Source: Dehalococcoidia bacterium (lineage in GTDB: Bacteria > Chloroflexota > Dehalococcoidia > Tepidiformales > Tepidiformaceae). From it: 61,233 nt of DNA. This document shows, one piece after another, positions 24,868 to 33,664 of the stretch (within the stretch, counting starts at the first letter, position 1; each line of letters starts with the position of its first letter). The translations under genes and the position numbers were made by a program. The stretch is from contig JAJDYW010000015.1 of the NCBI GenBank assembly GCA_022824925.1, positions 1-61,233 on the forward strand, in the 5' to 3' direction. The notes beneath the pieces are model-generated. The model did no database searches and was not told the origin of the DNA. It saw nothing but the letters and a program-made list of their open reading frames with translations.

Positions 24868-27411
24868 GTGACGACGCCTATCCGACGGCAGTACCTGGAG
24901 CTGAAGCGCCGCCATCCCGGCGCCATCCTCTTCTTCCGGCTGGGCGATTTCTACGAGACGTTCGACGAGGACGCCGAGCTCGTTGCGCGCGAGCTCGACA
25001 TCGTCCTCACCACGAAGCCGATGGGGAAGGGCATCCGCGTGCCCCTGGCCGGGGTTCCCCACCACAGCATCGATGGCCACGTCGCGAAGCTGGTGAAGCG
25101 CGGGCACCGCGTCGCCATCTGCGAGCAGATGGCCGATCCCGCCAGCGTGAAGGGCCTCGTCCCGCGGGAGGTCGTGCGCACGGTCACGGCGGGCACGGTT
25201 ACGAGCGAGGCCGCCCTCTCGGCGGAGACCCCGAACGAGCTGGCGGCGCTCGTCGAGCGGGGCGGGGAGCGGGCCCTGGCCCTCGCCGATGTGACCACGG
25301 GCGAGGTGCGCGTGGCGGGGGGCGAGGGCGCCGCGGCCGAGCTCGCGCGGGCCGCCCCGGCGGAGCTGCTGGTGGAGGAGGAGGGCGCGGGGCTGGGCGC
25401 CGCCGGCTGCGAGGTCGAGCGCCCCCGCCTGAGCGCGGCCGTCGCCTCGGCCCTGGTGGCGGAGCAGTACGGCGAGTCCGCCCCCGAGACGCTGGTGGGG
25501 AGCGAGGCAGCGGTGGCGGCGGTCGCCCAGGTGCTCGCCTACCTCGGCGAGGTCTACCCCGAGGGGGCGGGTGCGCTCGGCCGCGTGCGCACCCTCGCGA
25601 GCGAGACGGCGGTCGCGCTCGACGGGCGCACCCTCACGAACCTGGAGGCGCTGCCCGCCGGCGACGGGCGCCCCTCGCTCTTCGCGGTCGTCAACCGCAC
25701 GCGCTCGGCCATGGGGGCACGGCTCCTGCGCCGCTGGCTCGCCCAGCCCCTGCGCGAGGCGCGCGCCCTGGACGGCCGCCACGATGCCGTCGCGTGGGCG
25801 CTGGAGCGCCCCATCGAGCGGGAGCGGGCGCAGACCATCCTGCGGGGGATCCCCGATGTGTCCCGGCTCTGCGGGCGGCTGGGCGCGCGCGCCGCCAGCC
25901 CGCGCGAGCTCGCGGCCCTGCGCCAGGGCCTGCGCGCGGCCCTCGACCTGGGAGCGCTCCTGGAGACCTCGGAGCCGCCGGCCCTGCTGCGGGAGGCGCA
26001 GGCCGCCCTCGCCGACGTCGCCGAGCCGCTGCTGGCCCTCGATGCGGCCCTGGCCGAGGATCCGCCGCCGACCTTTGACGAAGGGGGCGTCATCGCACCG
26101 GGGCACGACCCCGAGATCGACACGCTGCGGGGGCGCATGCGCTCCGCGCGGGAGGCGCTCCTCGCGCTGGAGGCGAGCGAGCGCGAGCAGACCGGCATCC
26201 GCACGCTCAAGGTCGGGCAGAACAAGGTCTTCGGCTACTACCTGGAGGTCTCCCTCGCGAACGCGGGGCTCGTGCCCGAGCGCTACCAGCGGCGGCAGAC
26301 GCTCGTCGGGGCCGAGCGCTACGTGACGGAGGAGCTGAAGGAGCTGGAGAGCGGCATGACGACCTCCGGCGAGCGGCTGGCCGCGCGCGAGCGGCAGGCC
26401 TTCGAGGCGCTCGTCGAGCGGCTGGGCGCGCAGCTCGAGGCGCTCCAGCGGGCGGGCGAGGGGCTCGCCACGATCGACGTGGCCCTGGGGCTCGCGGAGG
26501 CGGCCGCGGAGCGGGGCTACACGCGCCCGCGGTTCGGCGACGGCGCCCGGCTCGCGATCCGCGGGGGGCGGCACGCCGTCGTCGAAGCGGCGCTGGGGCC
26601 CGGGCGGTTCGTCCCGAACGACTGCCTGCTCGAGGGCCGGGCGCGCATCCTGCTGCTGACCGGCCCCAACATGAGCGGGAAGTCGACCTACCTGCGGCAG
26701 GTCGCCCTCATCGCCCTGATGGCGCAGGCCGGCAGTTTCGTGCCGGCGGAGGCGGCCGAGCTGCCCCTCTTCGACCGCATCTTCACCCGCATCGGCGCTC
26801 ACGACGACCTCGCCGCCGGGCACTCGACCTTCATGGTCGAGATGGTCGAGACGGCCCAGATCCTGCACCGCGCCACGGAGCGGTCGCTCGTCATCCTCGA
26901 CGAGGTGGGGCGCGGCACGAGCACCTTCGACGGGATGGCCATCGCGCGGGCCGTGCTGGAGTTCCTCGACGCCCGTCCCGAGGGGTCGCCCCGCACCCTC
27001 TTCGCGACCCACTACCACGAGCTGACGGCCGTGGCGGAGGCGCTGGCCGGCGCCGGCAACGCCCACGTGGCCGTCTACGACGAGGGCGGGGAGGTCGTGT
27101 TCGAGCACCGCATCGAGCCGGGCCCCAGCGACCGCTCCTACGGCCTCCACGTGGCCCGCCTGGCGGGGCTGCCCGCCTCGGTGGTCGCGCGCGCGCGCAC
27201 CCTCCTCGACGAGCTGGAGGGCGACCCGCCGGACACGCCCCCGCCCACGCAGCCGCCACCCGAGGCGTTCCTGCAGGGAGCGCTCTTCGGAGCCCCGGCG
27301 GAAAGTGCGATCGAGGCGGACCTGAAGGCGCTCGACCTCGAGGCGATGACACCCCTCGAGGCGATGGCGCGGCTCGGGGAGCTGCGCGAACGGGCGCGGG
27401 GGTCGGGATGA
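24868..27411 (+). CDS. mutS: DNA mismatch repair protein MutS
   Basis: Recognises mispaired bases and signals through ATP. The 847-residue length is typical. The mismatch-reading Phe-x-Glu lies in FFRLGDFYETF at about residues 22-32, followed by connector, lever and clamp domains. The ATPase has Walker A GPNMSGKST near 598, the DEVGRGTSTFDG signature near 678 and the THYHELT switch near 714. The GTG at 24868 has a GAAGGG box upstream. Its stop overlaps the mutL ATG (ATGA). A Pro-rich stretch near 790 precedes the C-terminal helical tail. Confidence 0.97.
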   Translation: MTTPIRRQYLELKRRHPGAILFFRLGDFYETFDEDAELVARELDIVLTTKPMGKGIRVPLAGVPHHSIDGHVAKLVKRGHRVAICEQMADPASVKGLVPREVVRTVTAGTVTSEAALSAETPNELAALVERGGERALALADVTTGEVRVAGGEGAAAELARAAPAELLVEEEGAGLGAAGCEVERPRLSAAVASALVAEQYGESAPETLVGSEAAVAAVAQVLAYLGEVYPEGAGALGRVRTLASETAVALDGRTLTNLEALPAGDGRPSLFAVVNRTRSAMGARLLRRWLAQPLREARALDGRHDAVAWALERPIERERAQTILRGIPDVSRLCGRLGARAASPRELAALRQGLRAALDLGALLETSEPPALLREAQAALADVAEPLLALDAALAEDPPPTFDEGGVIAPGHDPEIDTLRGRMRSAREALLALEASEREQTGIRTLKVGQNKVFGYYLEVSLANAGLVPERYQRRQTLVGAERYVTEELKELESGMTTSGERLAARERQAFEALVERLGAQLEALQRAGEGLATIDVALGLAEAAAERGYTRPRFGDGARLAIRGGRHAVVEAALGPGRFVPNDCLLEGRARILLLTGPNMSGKSTYLRQVALIALMAQAGSFVPAEAAELPLFDRIFTRIGAHDDLAAGHSTFMVEMVETAQILHRATERSLVILDEVGRGTSTFDGMAIARAVLEFLDARPEGSPRTLFATHYHELTAVAEALAGAGNAHVAVYDEGGEVVFEHRIEPGPSDRSYGLHVARLAGLPASVVARARTLLDELEGDPPDTPPPTQPPPEAFLQGALFGAPAESAIEADLKALDLEAMTPLEAMARLGELRERARGSG

Positions 27412-29141
27412 GCGGCGAGCGGCGCATCCGCCAGTTGCCGCCCGAGGTGGCGGCCCGCATCGCCGCCGGGGAGGTCATCGAGCGGCCCGTCTCCGTCGTC
27501 CGCGAGCTGCTCGACAACGCCATCGATGCGGGCGCGACCCGCATCCGCGTCACCATCGTCGAGGGCGGGCTGCGATCGATCGAGGTGAACGACGACGGTC
27601 GGGGCATTCCCCCCGACCAGATCGAGGTCGCCTTCGAGCGGCACGCGACCAGCAAGATCGCGGGCTCGGGAGACCTGCGGCGGGTCGAGACGCTGGGCTT
27701 CCGCGGGGAGGCGCTGGGCGCGATCGCCGCCGCCGCCGAAGTCGAGATCGTGACCCGCGCGGACACGGAGCCGGTGGGGGTTGCGGCCCTGCTCGTCGAC
27801 CGGCAGGTGGTGCGCCGCAGCGCGCGCGCCGCCCCCGTGGGAACCACGATCGCCGTGCGCGAGCTCTTCGCGAAGGTGCCCGCGCGCCGCAACTTCCTCG
27901 GGTCCGCATCGAGCGAGGGGCGCCAGATCACGACCCTCGTCTCGCACTACGCGCTCGCCTACCCGGGCATCGCCTTCCACCTCGAGGCGGGCCGGCGACC
28001 CTTCCAGACAAGCGGCGACGGCAGCCTGCGCCACGCCGTGGCCGCCGTCTACGGGGCCGAGCAGGGCGAGGCCATGCTCGATGTCGAGCATACCGAGGGC
28101 GATGTCGCGGTCTCGGGGCTGGCGGGGCCGCCCTCGCTCCACCGGGGCAACCGCACGGGGATCGCGCTCTTCGTCAACGGGCGCTGGGTGCAGAGCGCGG
28201 CCCTGCGCTTCGCCGTCAGCGACGCCTACCAGTCGGAGCTGCCCGGGGGACGCTACCCCGTCGCCAGCGTGGCCCTCAGCCTTCCCGCGGAAGCAGTCGA
28301 CGTGAACGTGCACCCCGCCAAGGCGGAGGTCCGCTTCCGCGACCAGCGCGGCGTGGCGCGCGTGCTGCGCCACGCCATCCTCAGGGCGCTGGAGGCGGCC
28401 GGACCCGTGGGGTGGTCGCTGGGCGAGGCGCCCGGGCGCCCGCCCGCGCCGGAGGAACCGCCGCGACCTTCGCTACGCGAGCGGCTGCAGCCCCCGGAGA
28501 GCCCCCAGCCGTCCCTTCACCGCGACCTCGCGCCCGTGGAGCCGGGGCCCTCCGCGACGGGCCGGACACAGCGCGAGACGCTGCCCCTGCTGCGCGTAGT
28601 GGGCCAGCTGGCGACTACCTACGTGGTCGCCGAGGGACCCGACGGGATGTACCTCATCGACCAGCACGCCGCCCACGAGCGGGTCGTGTTCGATCGGCTC
28701 AAGGGGCGGCAAGGGGAGGCGGCGGTCCAGCCCCTGCTCGAGCCGGTGCTGGTCGAGCTGGACCAAACGGCGGCTGCGGTCTTCGAGGAACACGGGTCGC
28801 ACCTGGAGCAACTGGGGCTGGCCCTCGAACCGTTCGGAGACGCCGCCTGCCTCGTGCGCGCCGCTCCTGTTGGCTTCGGGGACGGCGATATCGCCGGGGG
28901 CCTGCGCGCGATGCTGGAAAAGCTCGGCGACGAGCGACGCGTCGCCGACCCCTTCGACCGGGCGGCGGCGTCGGTCGCGTGCCACAGCAGCGTACGCGCG
29001 GGCATGGCCCTCTCGCTCGAGGAGATGCGGCAACTGATCGACGACCTGGCGGCGACGGACTCGCCCCGCACCTGCCCGCACGGACGCCCGACCCTCGTCC
29101 ATGTGCGCCAGGACGCCCTCGACCGGCAGTTCGGACGCTGA
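27408..29141 (+). CDS. mutL: DNA mismatch repair protein MutL (endonuclease type)
   Basis: Couples MutS recognition to strand incision. The GHKL ATPase half has ELLDNAIDAGA near residue 33, DDGRGIP near 63 and TLGFRGEAL near 98. A Pro-rich linker (about 345-385) leads to a C-terminal domain with the endonuclease motifs DQHAAHE at about 418, ACHSSVRAG near 523 and CPHGRP near 556, as in bacteria lacking MutH. The last acidic residue of the DQHA-x2-E-x4-E motif is Asp here rather than Glu. Translationally coupled to mutS. Confidence 0.96.
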   Translation: MSGERRIRQLPPEVAARIAAGEVIERPVSVVRELLDNAIDAGATRIRVTIVEGGLRSIEVNDDGRGIPPDQIEVAFERHATSKIAGSGDLRRVETLGFRGEALGAIAAAAEVEIVTRADTEPVGVAALLVDRQVVRRSARAAPVGTTIAVRELFAKVPARRNFLGSASSEGRQITTLVSHYALAYPGIAFHLEAGRRPFQTSGDGSLRHAVAAVYGAEQGEAMLDVEHTEGDVAVSGLAGPPSLHRGNRTGIALFVNGRWVQSAALRFAVSDAYQSELPGGRYPVASVALSLPAEAVDVNVHPAKAEVRFRDQRGVARVLRHAILRALEAAGPVGWSLGEAPGRPPAPEEPPRPSLRERLQPPESPQPSLHRDLAPVEPGPSATGRTQRETLPLLRVVGQLATTYVVAEGPDGMYLIDQHAAHERVVFDRLKGRQGEAAVQPLLEPVLVELDQTAAAVFEEHGSHLEQLGLALEPFGDAACLVRAAPVGFGDGDIAGGLRAMLEKLGDERRVADPFDRAAASVACHSSVRAGMALSLEEMRQLIDDLAATDSPRTCPHGRPTLVHVRQDALDRQFGR

Positions 29142-29175
29142 TGCGGTTTGACCGGCCTCGCGGCGGGGCCGCACC

Positions 29176-30135
29176 ATGAGCGCGATGCGCTACCTGGGCA
29201 TGGTCGCGACGGTCGGGTTCGTGCTGGCCCTCCCCATCCTGCTGTTCACCACGAACATCCGCTTCCTGGCGAGCGACTCCGGCTACCTCGAGGGCGGCAT
29301 TCGCCGCCACGACGCGGCGGAGGCCACGGGCATCGCCCTGGGTGAGCTCGACTACGCGGTCGGCGCCATCGTCCGCTACTTCGAGGATGACGCCGACACG
29401 CTCCGCCTCCTCGTGTTCGCCGACGGGGAGGAGGCGGCCCTCTTCAGCGCCGAAGAGACCATCCACATGCAGGATGTGAAGGGCTTGATGCGGACGATCT
29501 TCCGCGCCAACGAGGTGTCCCTCGAGTTCGTGCTCGCCTACGTGGCGGGCACGGTGCTGTGGTCGGGCGAACGATCGGGGCGCGGGCTCGCGAAGGAGAC
29601 GCTCGCCGCCGTGGGCGTCGGCGCGGCGCTGGGACTGGCCGTGGGCATCCTCGCCATCGTGGGCTTCGACAGCGCCTGGGAGCGGATGCACGAGATCATC
29701 TTCACGAATGACTTCTGGCTCCTCGATCCGACCACCGACCGCCTCATCCAGATGTTCCCCGAGGCCTTCTGGCAGGAGGCGACCTTCATCGTGGTCGGCC
29801 TGGCGCTGGGCGAGGCGGTCGTCTTGATCGCGGTCGCCGGCGCCTACCTGTGGTTCACGCGGACGCCACGGGTCGAGTCACGCGAAGCGATCGCCGGGGC
29901 TCCCGAGACGGAGGGCGACGACGAAGCGGACATCAGCGAGGATGACGACGCTCCCGGCGGCGGGGAGGCTCCCGGAGACCCCGAAGCAGCGGAGAACGCG
30001 GCGCAGAGCCCTCCCGACGCCGAGGAGCCATCAGGAGCGGCGGACTTGCAGGAAGCAGATCAGAAGGAGCCGCAGCCGCAGCCGCCGCCACCGCAGGCGC
30101 AGCCGCCGGCGGAACCCGGCTCCGGCTCCAGCTGA
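29176..30135 (+). CDS. DUF1461 (TIGR01906) integral membrane protein
   Basis: A 319-residue membrane protein. An N-terminal hydrophobic helix (about 7-27) is followed by a long external segment with SAEETIHMQDVKGL, then hydrophobic helices near 118-130, 150-170 and 200-230. The FTNDFWLLDPTTDRLIQMFP segment between them is characteristic of DUF1461, a family of unknown function. The C-terminal 85 residues are a disordered, very acidic then Pro/Gln-rich tail unlike the family core. The end of the gene overlaps the convergent FmdB-type gene by 76 bases, and the overlap encodes exactly that low-complexity tail. It follows mutL by 34 bases. Confidence 0.75.
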   Translation: MSAMRYLGMVATVGFVLALPILLFTTNIRFLASDSGYLEGGIRRHDAAEATGIALGELDYAVGAIVRYFEDDADTLRLLVFADGEEAALFSAEETIHMQDVKGLMRTIFRANEVSLEFVLAYVAGTVLWSGERSGRGLAKETLAAVGVGAALGLAVGILAIVGFDSAWERMHEIIFTNDFWLLDPTTDRLIQMFPEAFWQEATFIVVGLALGEAVVLIAVAGAYLWFTRTPRVESREAIAGAPETEGDDEADISEDDDAPGGGEAPGDPEAAENAAQSPPDAEEPSGAADLQEADQKEPQPQPPPPQAQPPAEPGSGSS

Positions 30136-30299
30136 GCGACGGCGGCGTCCCCGCCGGCAACGGCCACGGCGAAGTTCGAGATGGTGCGCTCGGCGCGATG
30201 GCCGTCGGCGCACTTCATCGGGGCGGTCGCCTCCGACATCGGGCGGCGACGCTCGAAGGTGTCGCGGCAGGTCGGGCAGTAGTACTCGTAGATCGCCAT
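30060..30299 (-). CDS. FmdB-family zinc ribbon protein
   Basis: A 79-residue zinc-ribbon protein starting MAIYEYYCPTC, the hallmark of the FmdB regulatory-protein family; the second knuckle is normally CxxC but here reads MKCADGHRAERTIS, with one Cys and a nearby His. The C terminus is Gly/Cys-rich with CACGGGGCGCG, a tail often seen in this family. Proposed roles include transcription control; none is proven here. ATG 30299 has a TATACT box ending 6 bases before it and no ribosome site. The last 76 bases lie antisense to the DUF1461 gene. Confidence 0.78.
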   Translation of the reverse strand: MAIYEYYCPTCRDTFERRRPMSEATAPMKCADGHRAERTISNFAVAVAGGDAAVAQLEPEPGSAGGCACGGGGCGCGSF

Positions 30300-30305
30300 G
30301 GCGTC

Positions 30306-30311
30306 AGTATA
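30306..30311 (-). promoter_or_regulatory. Putative -10 box of fmdB-type gene (leaderless)
   Basis: TATACT on the minus strand, one mismatch from consensus, ends 6 bases before the ATG at 30299. Confidence 0.45.
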
Positions 30312-30325
30312 GCGGGCGCCCGCGA

Positions 30326-30541
30326 TCAGGCGGCGCTGGAGGGCCGGCCGCGCTCCCGTTCCTCGCGGTTCTCCGCCACGACCGGGCCGGGCACCGGGTC
30401 GGGCTCGCCGGGAAGGTGGGGTGGGAGCCCCGTCTCCATCTCGTGCTCGATGGCCCGCGTGATGACGTTGCCGGGCTGCACCCATCCCCCCCGTCCGAAG
30501 CGGGGAAGGGAGGGGCGGAGGCGGGGCCTGAATCGCGGCAT
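30326..30541 (-). CDS. Hypothetical small protein
   Basis: A 71-residue reading frame of unknown function. The N terminus is Arg/Pro-rich, the middle (GNVITRAIEHEMETGLPPHL) looks like ordinary protein, and the C terminus is Glu/Arg/Pro-rich. It lies between the FmdB-type gene and the alpha/beta hydrolase on the same strand, right after a terminator-like hairpin, and lacks a clear ribosome site. It could be spurious. Confidence 0.35.
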   Translation of the reverse strand: MPRFRPRLRPSLPRFGRGGWVQPGNVITRAIEHEMETGLPPHLPGEPDPVPGPVVAENREERERGRPSSAA

Positions 30542-30544
30542 GGG

Positions 30545-30574
30545 CGCCGGAGGCTAGGGCATTCCCCTCCGGCG
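30545..30574 (-). terminator. Hairpin downstream of the alpha/beta hydrolase gene
   Basis: A perfect 9-bp stem (30545-30553 with 30566-30574) around a 12-base loop, 22 bases after the stop of the minus-strand hydrolase. No T run follows. Confidence 0.5.
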
Positions 30575-30596
30575 TTCAAGATCAAATGCCTGATCA

Positions 30597-31406
30597 CTAT
30601 CTGGCGCTGGTTGACTCGCGCTCGCGCGCCTCGGCGCGGGCGAGGAACGCGAGGACGTACGCGTTGAAGACCTCGGGCTGCTCGAAGTAGGTCGAGTGTC
30701 CCGCGCCCGCCATCTCGAAGAGGTCCGCTCCCGGCACGAGCGCGTGCGACTCGCGGATGAGCTCCGGCGAGGTGATGAGGTCGTACTCCCCGACGACGAA
30801 GGCGACGGGCAGGCCGGACTCGACGAGCATCTGGTGGGTGCTGCCCCGGTAGTTCGCCGGTGGAGGGCCGAGGACGTTGGCCTCGCGGGGCGGGTTGAGG
30901 CGCCGGATCTGGTGGTAGAGCAGCGCGCGATCGGGGTGCTCGTCGGGGAAGTGGGGGGCGAGCGCGTGGCGCGCGAGGCCGCCGTCCCCACGCTCGACGC
31001 GCAGGGCGGCCTGGAGCTCGCGCACCAGGTCGTTGGTGGCCCCGGCGTTCGTCCCGCACAGGACGAGCGAGCGGGCCCGCTCCGGGGCGAGCCGCAGCAG
31101 GCCCGCGACCGCGCGTCCGCCCATCGACTGCGCGACCACATGGGCGCGGTCGATGTCGAGGTGTGCGAGCAGCCCCGCGAGGTCCCGCCCGAACGCGCCA
31201 CGGTCGTGCTCGCCGACGGCCAGGGAGCGCCCCCAGCCACGCGCGTCGTAGACGGTGCAGCGGTAGCGCTCGCCGAAGACGGGCAGCTGCTGCCACCAGG
31301 AGAGCGCGTTCCCGCCCGCCCCGTGCACGAACACCACGTGGTCGCCATCGGGGTTGCCGTGCTGCTCGTAGTAGAGGCGGGACCCGTCAAGCTCGGCGAA
31401 GGGCAT
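30597..31406 (-). CDS. Alpha/beta-fold hydrolase
   Basis: A 269-residue alpha/beta hydrolase. The oxyanion-loop motif is VFVHGAGGN near residue 26, the nucleophile elbow AQSMGG near 94, the acid GEYDL near 208 and the histidine GAGHSTYFE near 236, in the right order. The family covers esterases, haloperoxidases and C-C hydrolases; the sequence does not tell which. A TAGACT box ends 6 bases before the ATG and there is no ribosome site, so the gene is probably leaderless and monocistronic. Confidence 0.85.
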   Translation of the reverse strand: MPFAELDGSRLYYEQHGNPDGDHVVFVHGAGGNALSWWQQLPVFGERYRCTVYDARGWGRSLAVGEHDRGAFGRDLAGLLAHLDIDRAHVVAQSMGGRAVAGLLRLAPERARSLVLCGTNAGATNDLVRELQAALRVERGDGGLARHALAPHFPDEHPDRALLYHQIRRLNPPREANVLGPPPANYRGSTHQMLVESGLPVAFVVGEYDLITSPELIRESHALVPGADLFEMAGAGHSTYFEQPEVFNAYVLAFLARAEARERESTSAR

Positions 31407-31412
31407 CGGGGC

Positions 31413-31418
31413 AGTCTA
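31413..31418 (-). promoter_or_regulatory. Putative -10 box of the alpha/beta hydrolase (leaderless)
   Basis: TAGACT on the minus strand ends 6 bases before the ATG at 31406. Confidence 0.4.
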
Positions 31419-31486
31419 CGCGGGAGAGAGCTTCCGATTGACACCCCTCACCAGGCGCGGCAGCCTGCGGAGACCGGAGGTCGAGG

Positions 31487-31786
31487 GTGGAAGTCGAGTG
31501 GTTCCCGGCCTGGTTGATCCTCACCCCGTTGGCCTTCGGCTTTGTGTTCGGGCGGTGGTGGTCCCTGCCTCTTGCGGTCGCCAGTGTCTTGTTGCTGGCC
31601 TTCGCTGTTTGGCCAGGCGATGGGGGCGAGGGGCAGGTCGACATATCCATTGACTACGTTGTGGCCGTTGTGCTCTGGGGCGCGTTCCTCTACGTGGCGA
31701 TCCCCGTCTTCTGGGCAACGGTCGGAGTTGGATTGCACAGGGGAATCCGGCAGGCCTGGCTCCGCTGGGGAAGCTCCAGACGATAG
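31487..31786 (+). CDS. Small membrane protein of unknown function
   Basis: A 99-residue protein with three hydrophobic segments (about 6-22, 25-44 and 54-80) and an Arg/Trp-rich C terminus, so probably an inner-membrane protein with a cytosolic tail. No family is recognised. The GTG at 31487 has GGAGG 6 bases upstream. It converges on the NuoF-like gene with 15 bases between stops. Confidence 0.6.
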   Translation: MEVEWFPAWLILTPLAFGFVFGRWWSLPLAVASVLLLAFAVWPGDGGEGQVDISIDYVVAVVLWGAFLYVAIPVFWATVGVGLHRGIRQAWLRWGSSRR

Positions 31787-31801
31787 GGAACGGCAGAGAT
31801 A

Positions 31802-33664
31802 TCAGACGAAGCGGTCGCGGACCGTCACGGCGTTGGGTGCGACCTCCGCGCAGGCGCCGCAGCGGATGCAGAGCTCGTCCACGATGCCGTGGCGCGAGCC
31901 CTCCTCGACGATCGCCTGGGTCGGGCAGACGGCCGCGGCCTCGGCGAGGGCGGGATCGCCCGGCGAGGTGACCTCGTAGGTGATCATGCCGGGGAGGGAG
32001 CGCGTCGGGTCGCGCTTCTCGCGGATGAGCGTCTCGAACTCGTCGCGGAAGTAGCGCAGGGCGAGCTTGACCGTCGTCATCGCGAACGACCCGTGCAGGC
32101 AGTTCGACCACGACATCGTCTGGATGAGGTCCTCGAACTTGTCCAGGTCGGTCTCGCGGCCGCCCCCGTTGCCGATGCGCCGCAGGATCTCGACGGCCCG
32201 CTGCGTGCCCTGGAAGCAGGTCGTGCAGCGCCCGCAGGACTCGTCCTCGGCGAACCCGAGGAAGTAGGTGCAGAGGTCGACCACGCTCGTGGTCTCGTCG
32301 AAGAAGACGATGCCTCCGGAGCCGAGGAAGAGGCCGCGGTCGCGGAAGGGGGCGAGGGTCAGGGGCAGATCGGCTTCCTCGGCGGAGAGCACGCCGGAGA
32401 GGGGTCCGCCGGGCTGGTAGCCCTTCAAGGGTACGCCGCCGGGCGTGCCGCCCCCGTACGTCTCGAGCAGGTCCCGCACGCTCAGGCCGAAGGGAATCTC
32501 GACGCAGCCGGGCTGGTTCACCGCGCCGGAGATGGTGAACATCTTCGTGCCCTTGGCCTCGTCGTCGCTGACGCTCGACCACCACTCCGCCCCGTGCCGC
32601 AGGACGAGGGGCGCGTTCGCGTAGGTCTCGACGTTGTTGACGTTCGTCGGGAGGTTCCAGAGGCCGGCCTGCGCGGGGAACGGCGGGCGGATGCGCGGCA
32701 TCCCCCGGTACCCGTCGATGGAGTTGATCAGCCCCGTTTCCTCACCGCAGACGTAGGACCCGGCGCCCGTGAAGACCACGAGGTCGAACGTCTTGCCGCT
32801 CCCCAGGATGTCCTCGCCGAGGAGGCCGCGCTCGCGCGCCTGCTCCACGGCCACGTTCATGCGCTCGATGGCGAGGGGGTACTCGTGTCGGATGTAGATG
32901 TAGCCCTCGACGGCGTGGGTCGCCATCGCCGCGATGAGCATGCCCTCGATGATGAGGTGGGGATCGCCTTCCATGAGGACGCGGTTCACCCAGGCGCCGG
33001 GGTCGCCTTCGTCGGCGTTGCAGACGAGGTAGCGCGGGTCGGCGGTGGCGTTGCGGAGGAAGTCCCACTTGCGCCCTGCGGGGAAGCCGGCGCCGCCGCG
33101 CCCCCCCAGCCCGCTCTCCAGCATCAGGTCGATGATCGCCTGCGGCTCCATCTCGAGGGACTTCACGAAACCCTCGTAGCCACCCCGCGCGAGGTAGTGG
33201 TCGATGTTCTCCGGGTCGATCTGGCCGCAGTTGGCCATGAGCCGGCGGATCTGGCCCCGCATGAAGGGGTGGTCCTCCAGCATGCCGATCTGCTCGCTGC
33301 GAGCGCCCTCGACGACGCCGAGGGCAAGCTCGGGGAGTTCGCCCGCCTCGACCAGCACGGCCTGCACGAACTCCTCGACGCGATCCGGGGTGAGGGAGTG
33401 GTAGAGCACCGTGCGCGTGCCCGCCGCGGAGCGCACGGAAACGGTCGGTTCGAGCCAGCAGAAGCCCCACGAGCCCGTCGTCTGGATGTCGACGTTGAGG
33501 CCCTTCGCGGCGACCGCCTCCTGCAGGGCGGCGAGCGTCTCCGCTCCCCCGCGCGCGAGGGATGACGTGTCGAGGCAGAGGTTGACCTGCTCGCGCCCGT
33601 TCGCGCGGGCCGCGTCCCAGCGGTCGCGCGCCTCGGCGGCGAGGGTCGTGAAGCGCTCGTTCAT
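31802..33664 (-). CDS. NuoF-like NADH-binding iron-sulfur flavoprotein (HoxF/HndC type)
   Basis: A 620-residue diaphorase subunit that takes electrons from NAD(P)H through FMN. Layout: thioredoxin-like N-terminal domain (about 25-100), NuoF core with GLGGRGGAGFPAGRKW (186-200), NADEGDPGAW near 217 and GSYVCGEETGLINS near 302, an SLBB segment, then the [4Fe-4S] site C477, C480, C483 and C522. A ferredoxin-like tail has C580, C599, C602 and C605, enough for one cluster only. In the N-terminal domain two of the four expected cysteines are Ser, so its [2Fe-2S] site looks lost. Coupled by ATGA to the NuoE-like gene. The partner enzyme (formate dehydrogenase, hydrogenase or other) is not in the window. 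Confidence 0.88.
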   Translation of the reverse strand: MNERFTTLAAEARDRWDAARANGREQVNLCLDTSSLARGGAETLAALQEAVAAKGLNVDIQTTGSWGFCWLEPTVSVRSAAGTRTVLYHSLTPDRVEEFVQAVLVEAGELPELALGVVEGARSEQIGMLEDHPFMRGQIRRLMANCGQIDPENIDHYLARGGYEGFVKSLEMEPQAIIDLMLESGLGGRGGAGFPAGRKWDFLRNATADPRYLVCNADEGDPGAWVNRVLMEGDPHLIIEGMLIAAMATHAVEGYIYIRHEYPLAIERMNVAVEQARERGLLGEDILGSGKTFDLVVFTGAGSYVCGEETGLINSIDGYRGMPRIRPPFPAQAGLWNLPTNVNNVETYANAPLVLRHGAEWWSSVSDDEAKGTKMFTISGAVNQPGCVEIPFGLSVRDLLETYGGGTPGGVPLKGYQPGGPLSGVLSAEEADLPLTLAPFRDRGLFLGSGGIVFFDETTSVVDLCTYFLGFAEDESCGRCTTCFQGTQRAVEILRRIGNGGGRETDLDKFEDLIQTMSWSNCLHGSFAMTTVKLALRYFRDEFETLIREKRDPTRSLPGMITYEVTSPGDPALAEAAAVCPTQAIVEEGSRHGIVDELCIRCGACAEVAPNAVTVRDRFV

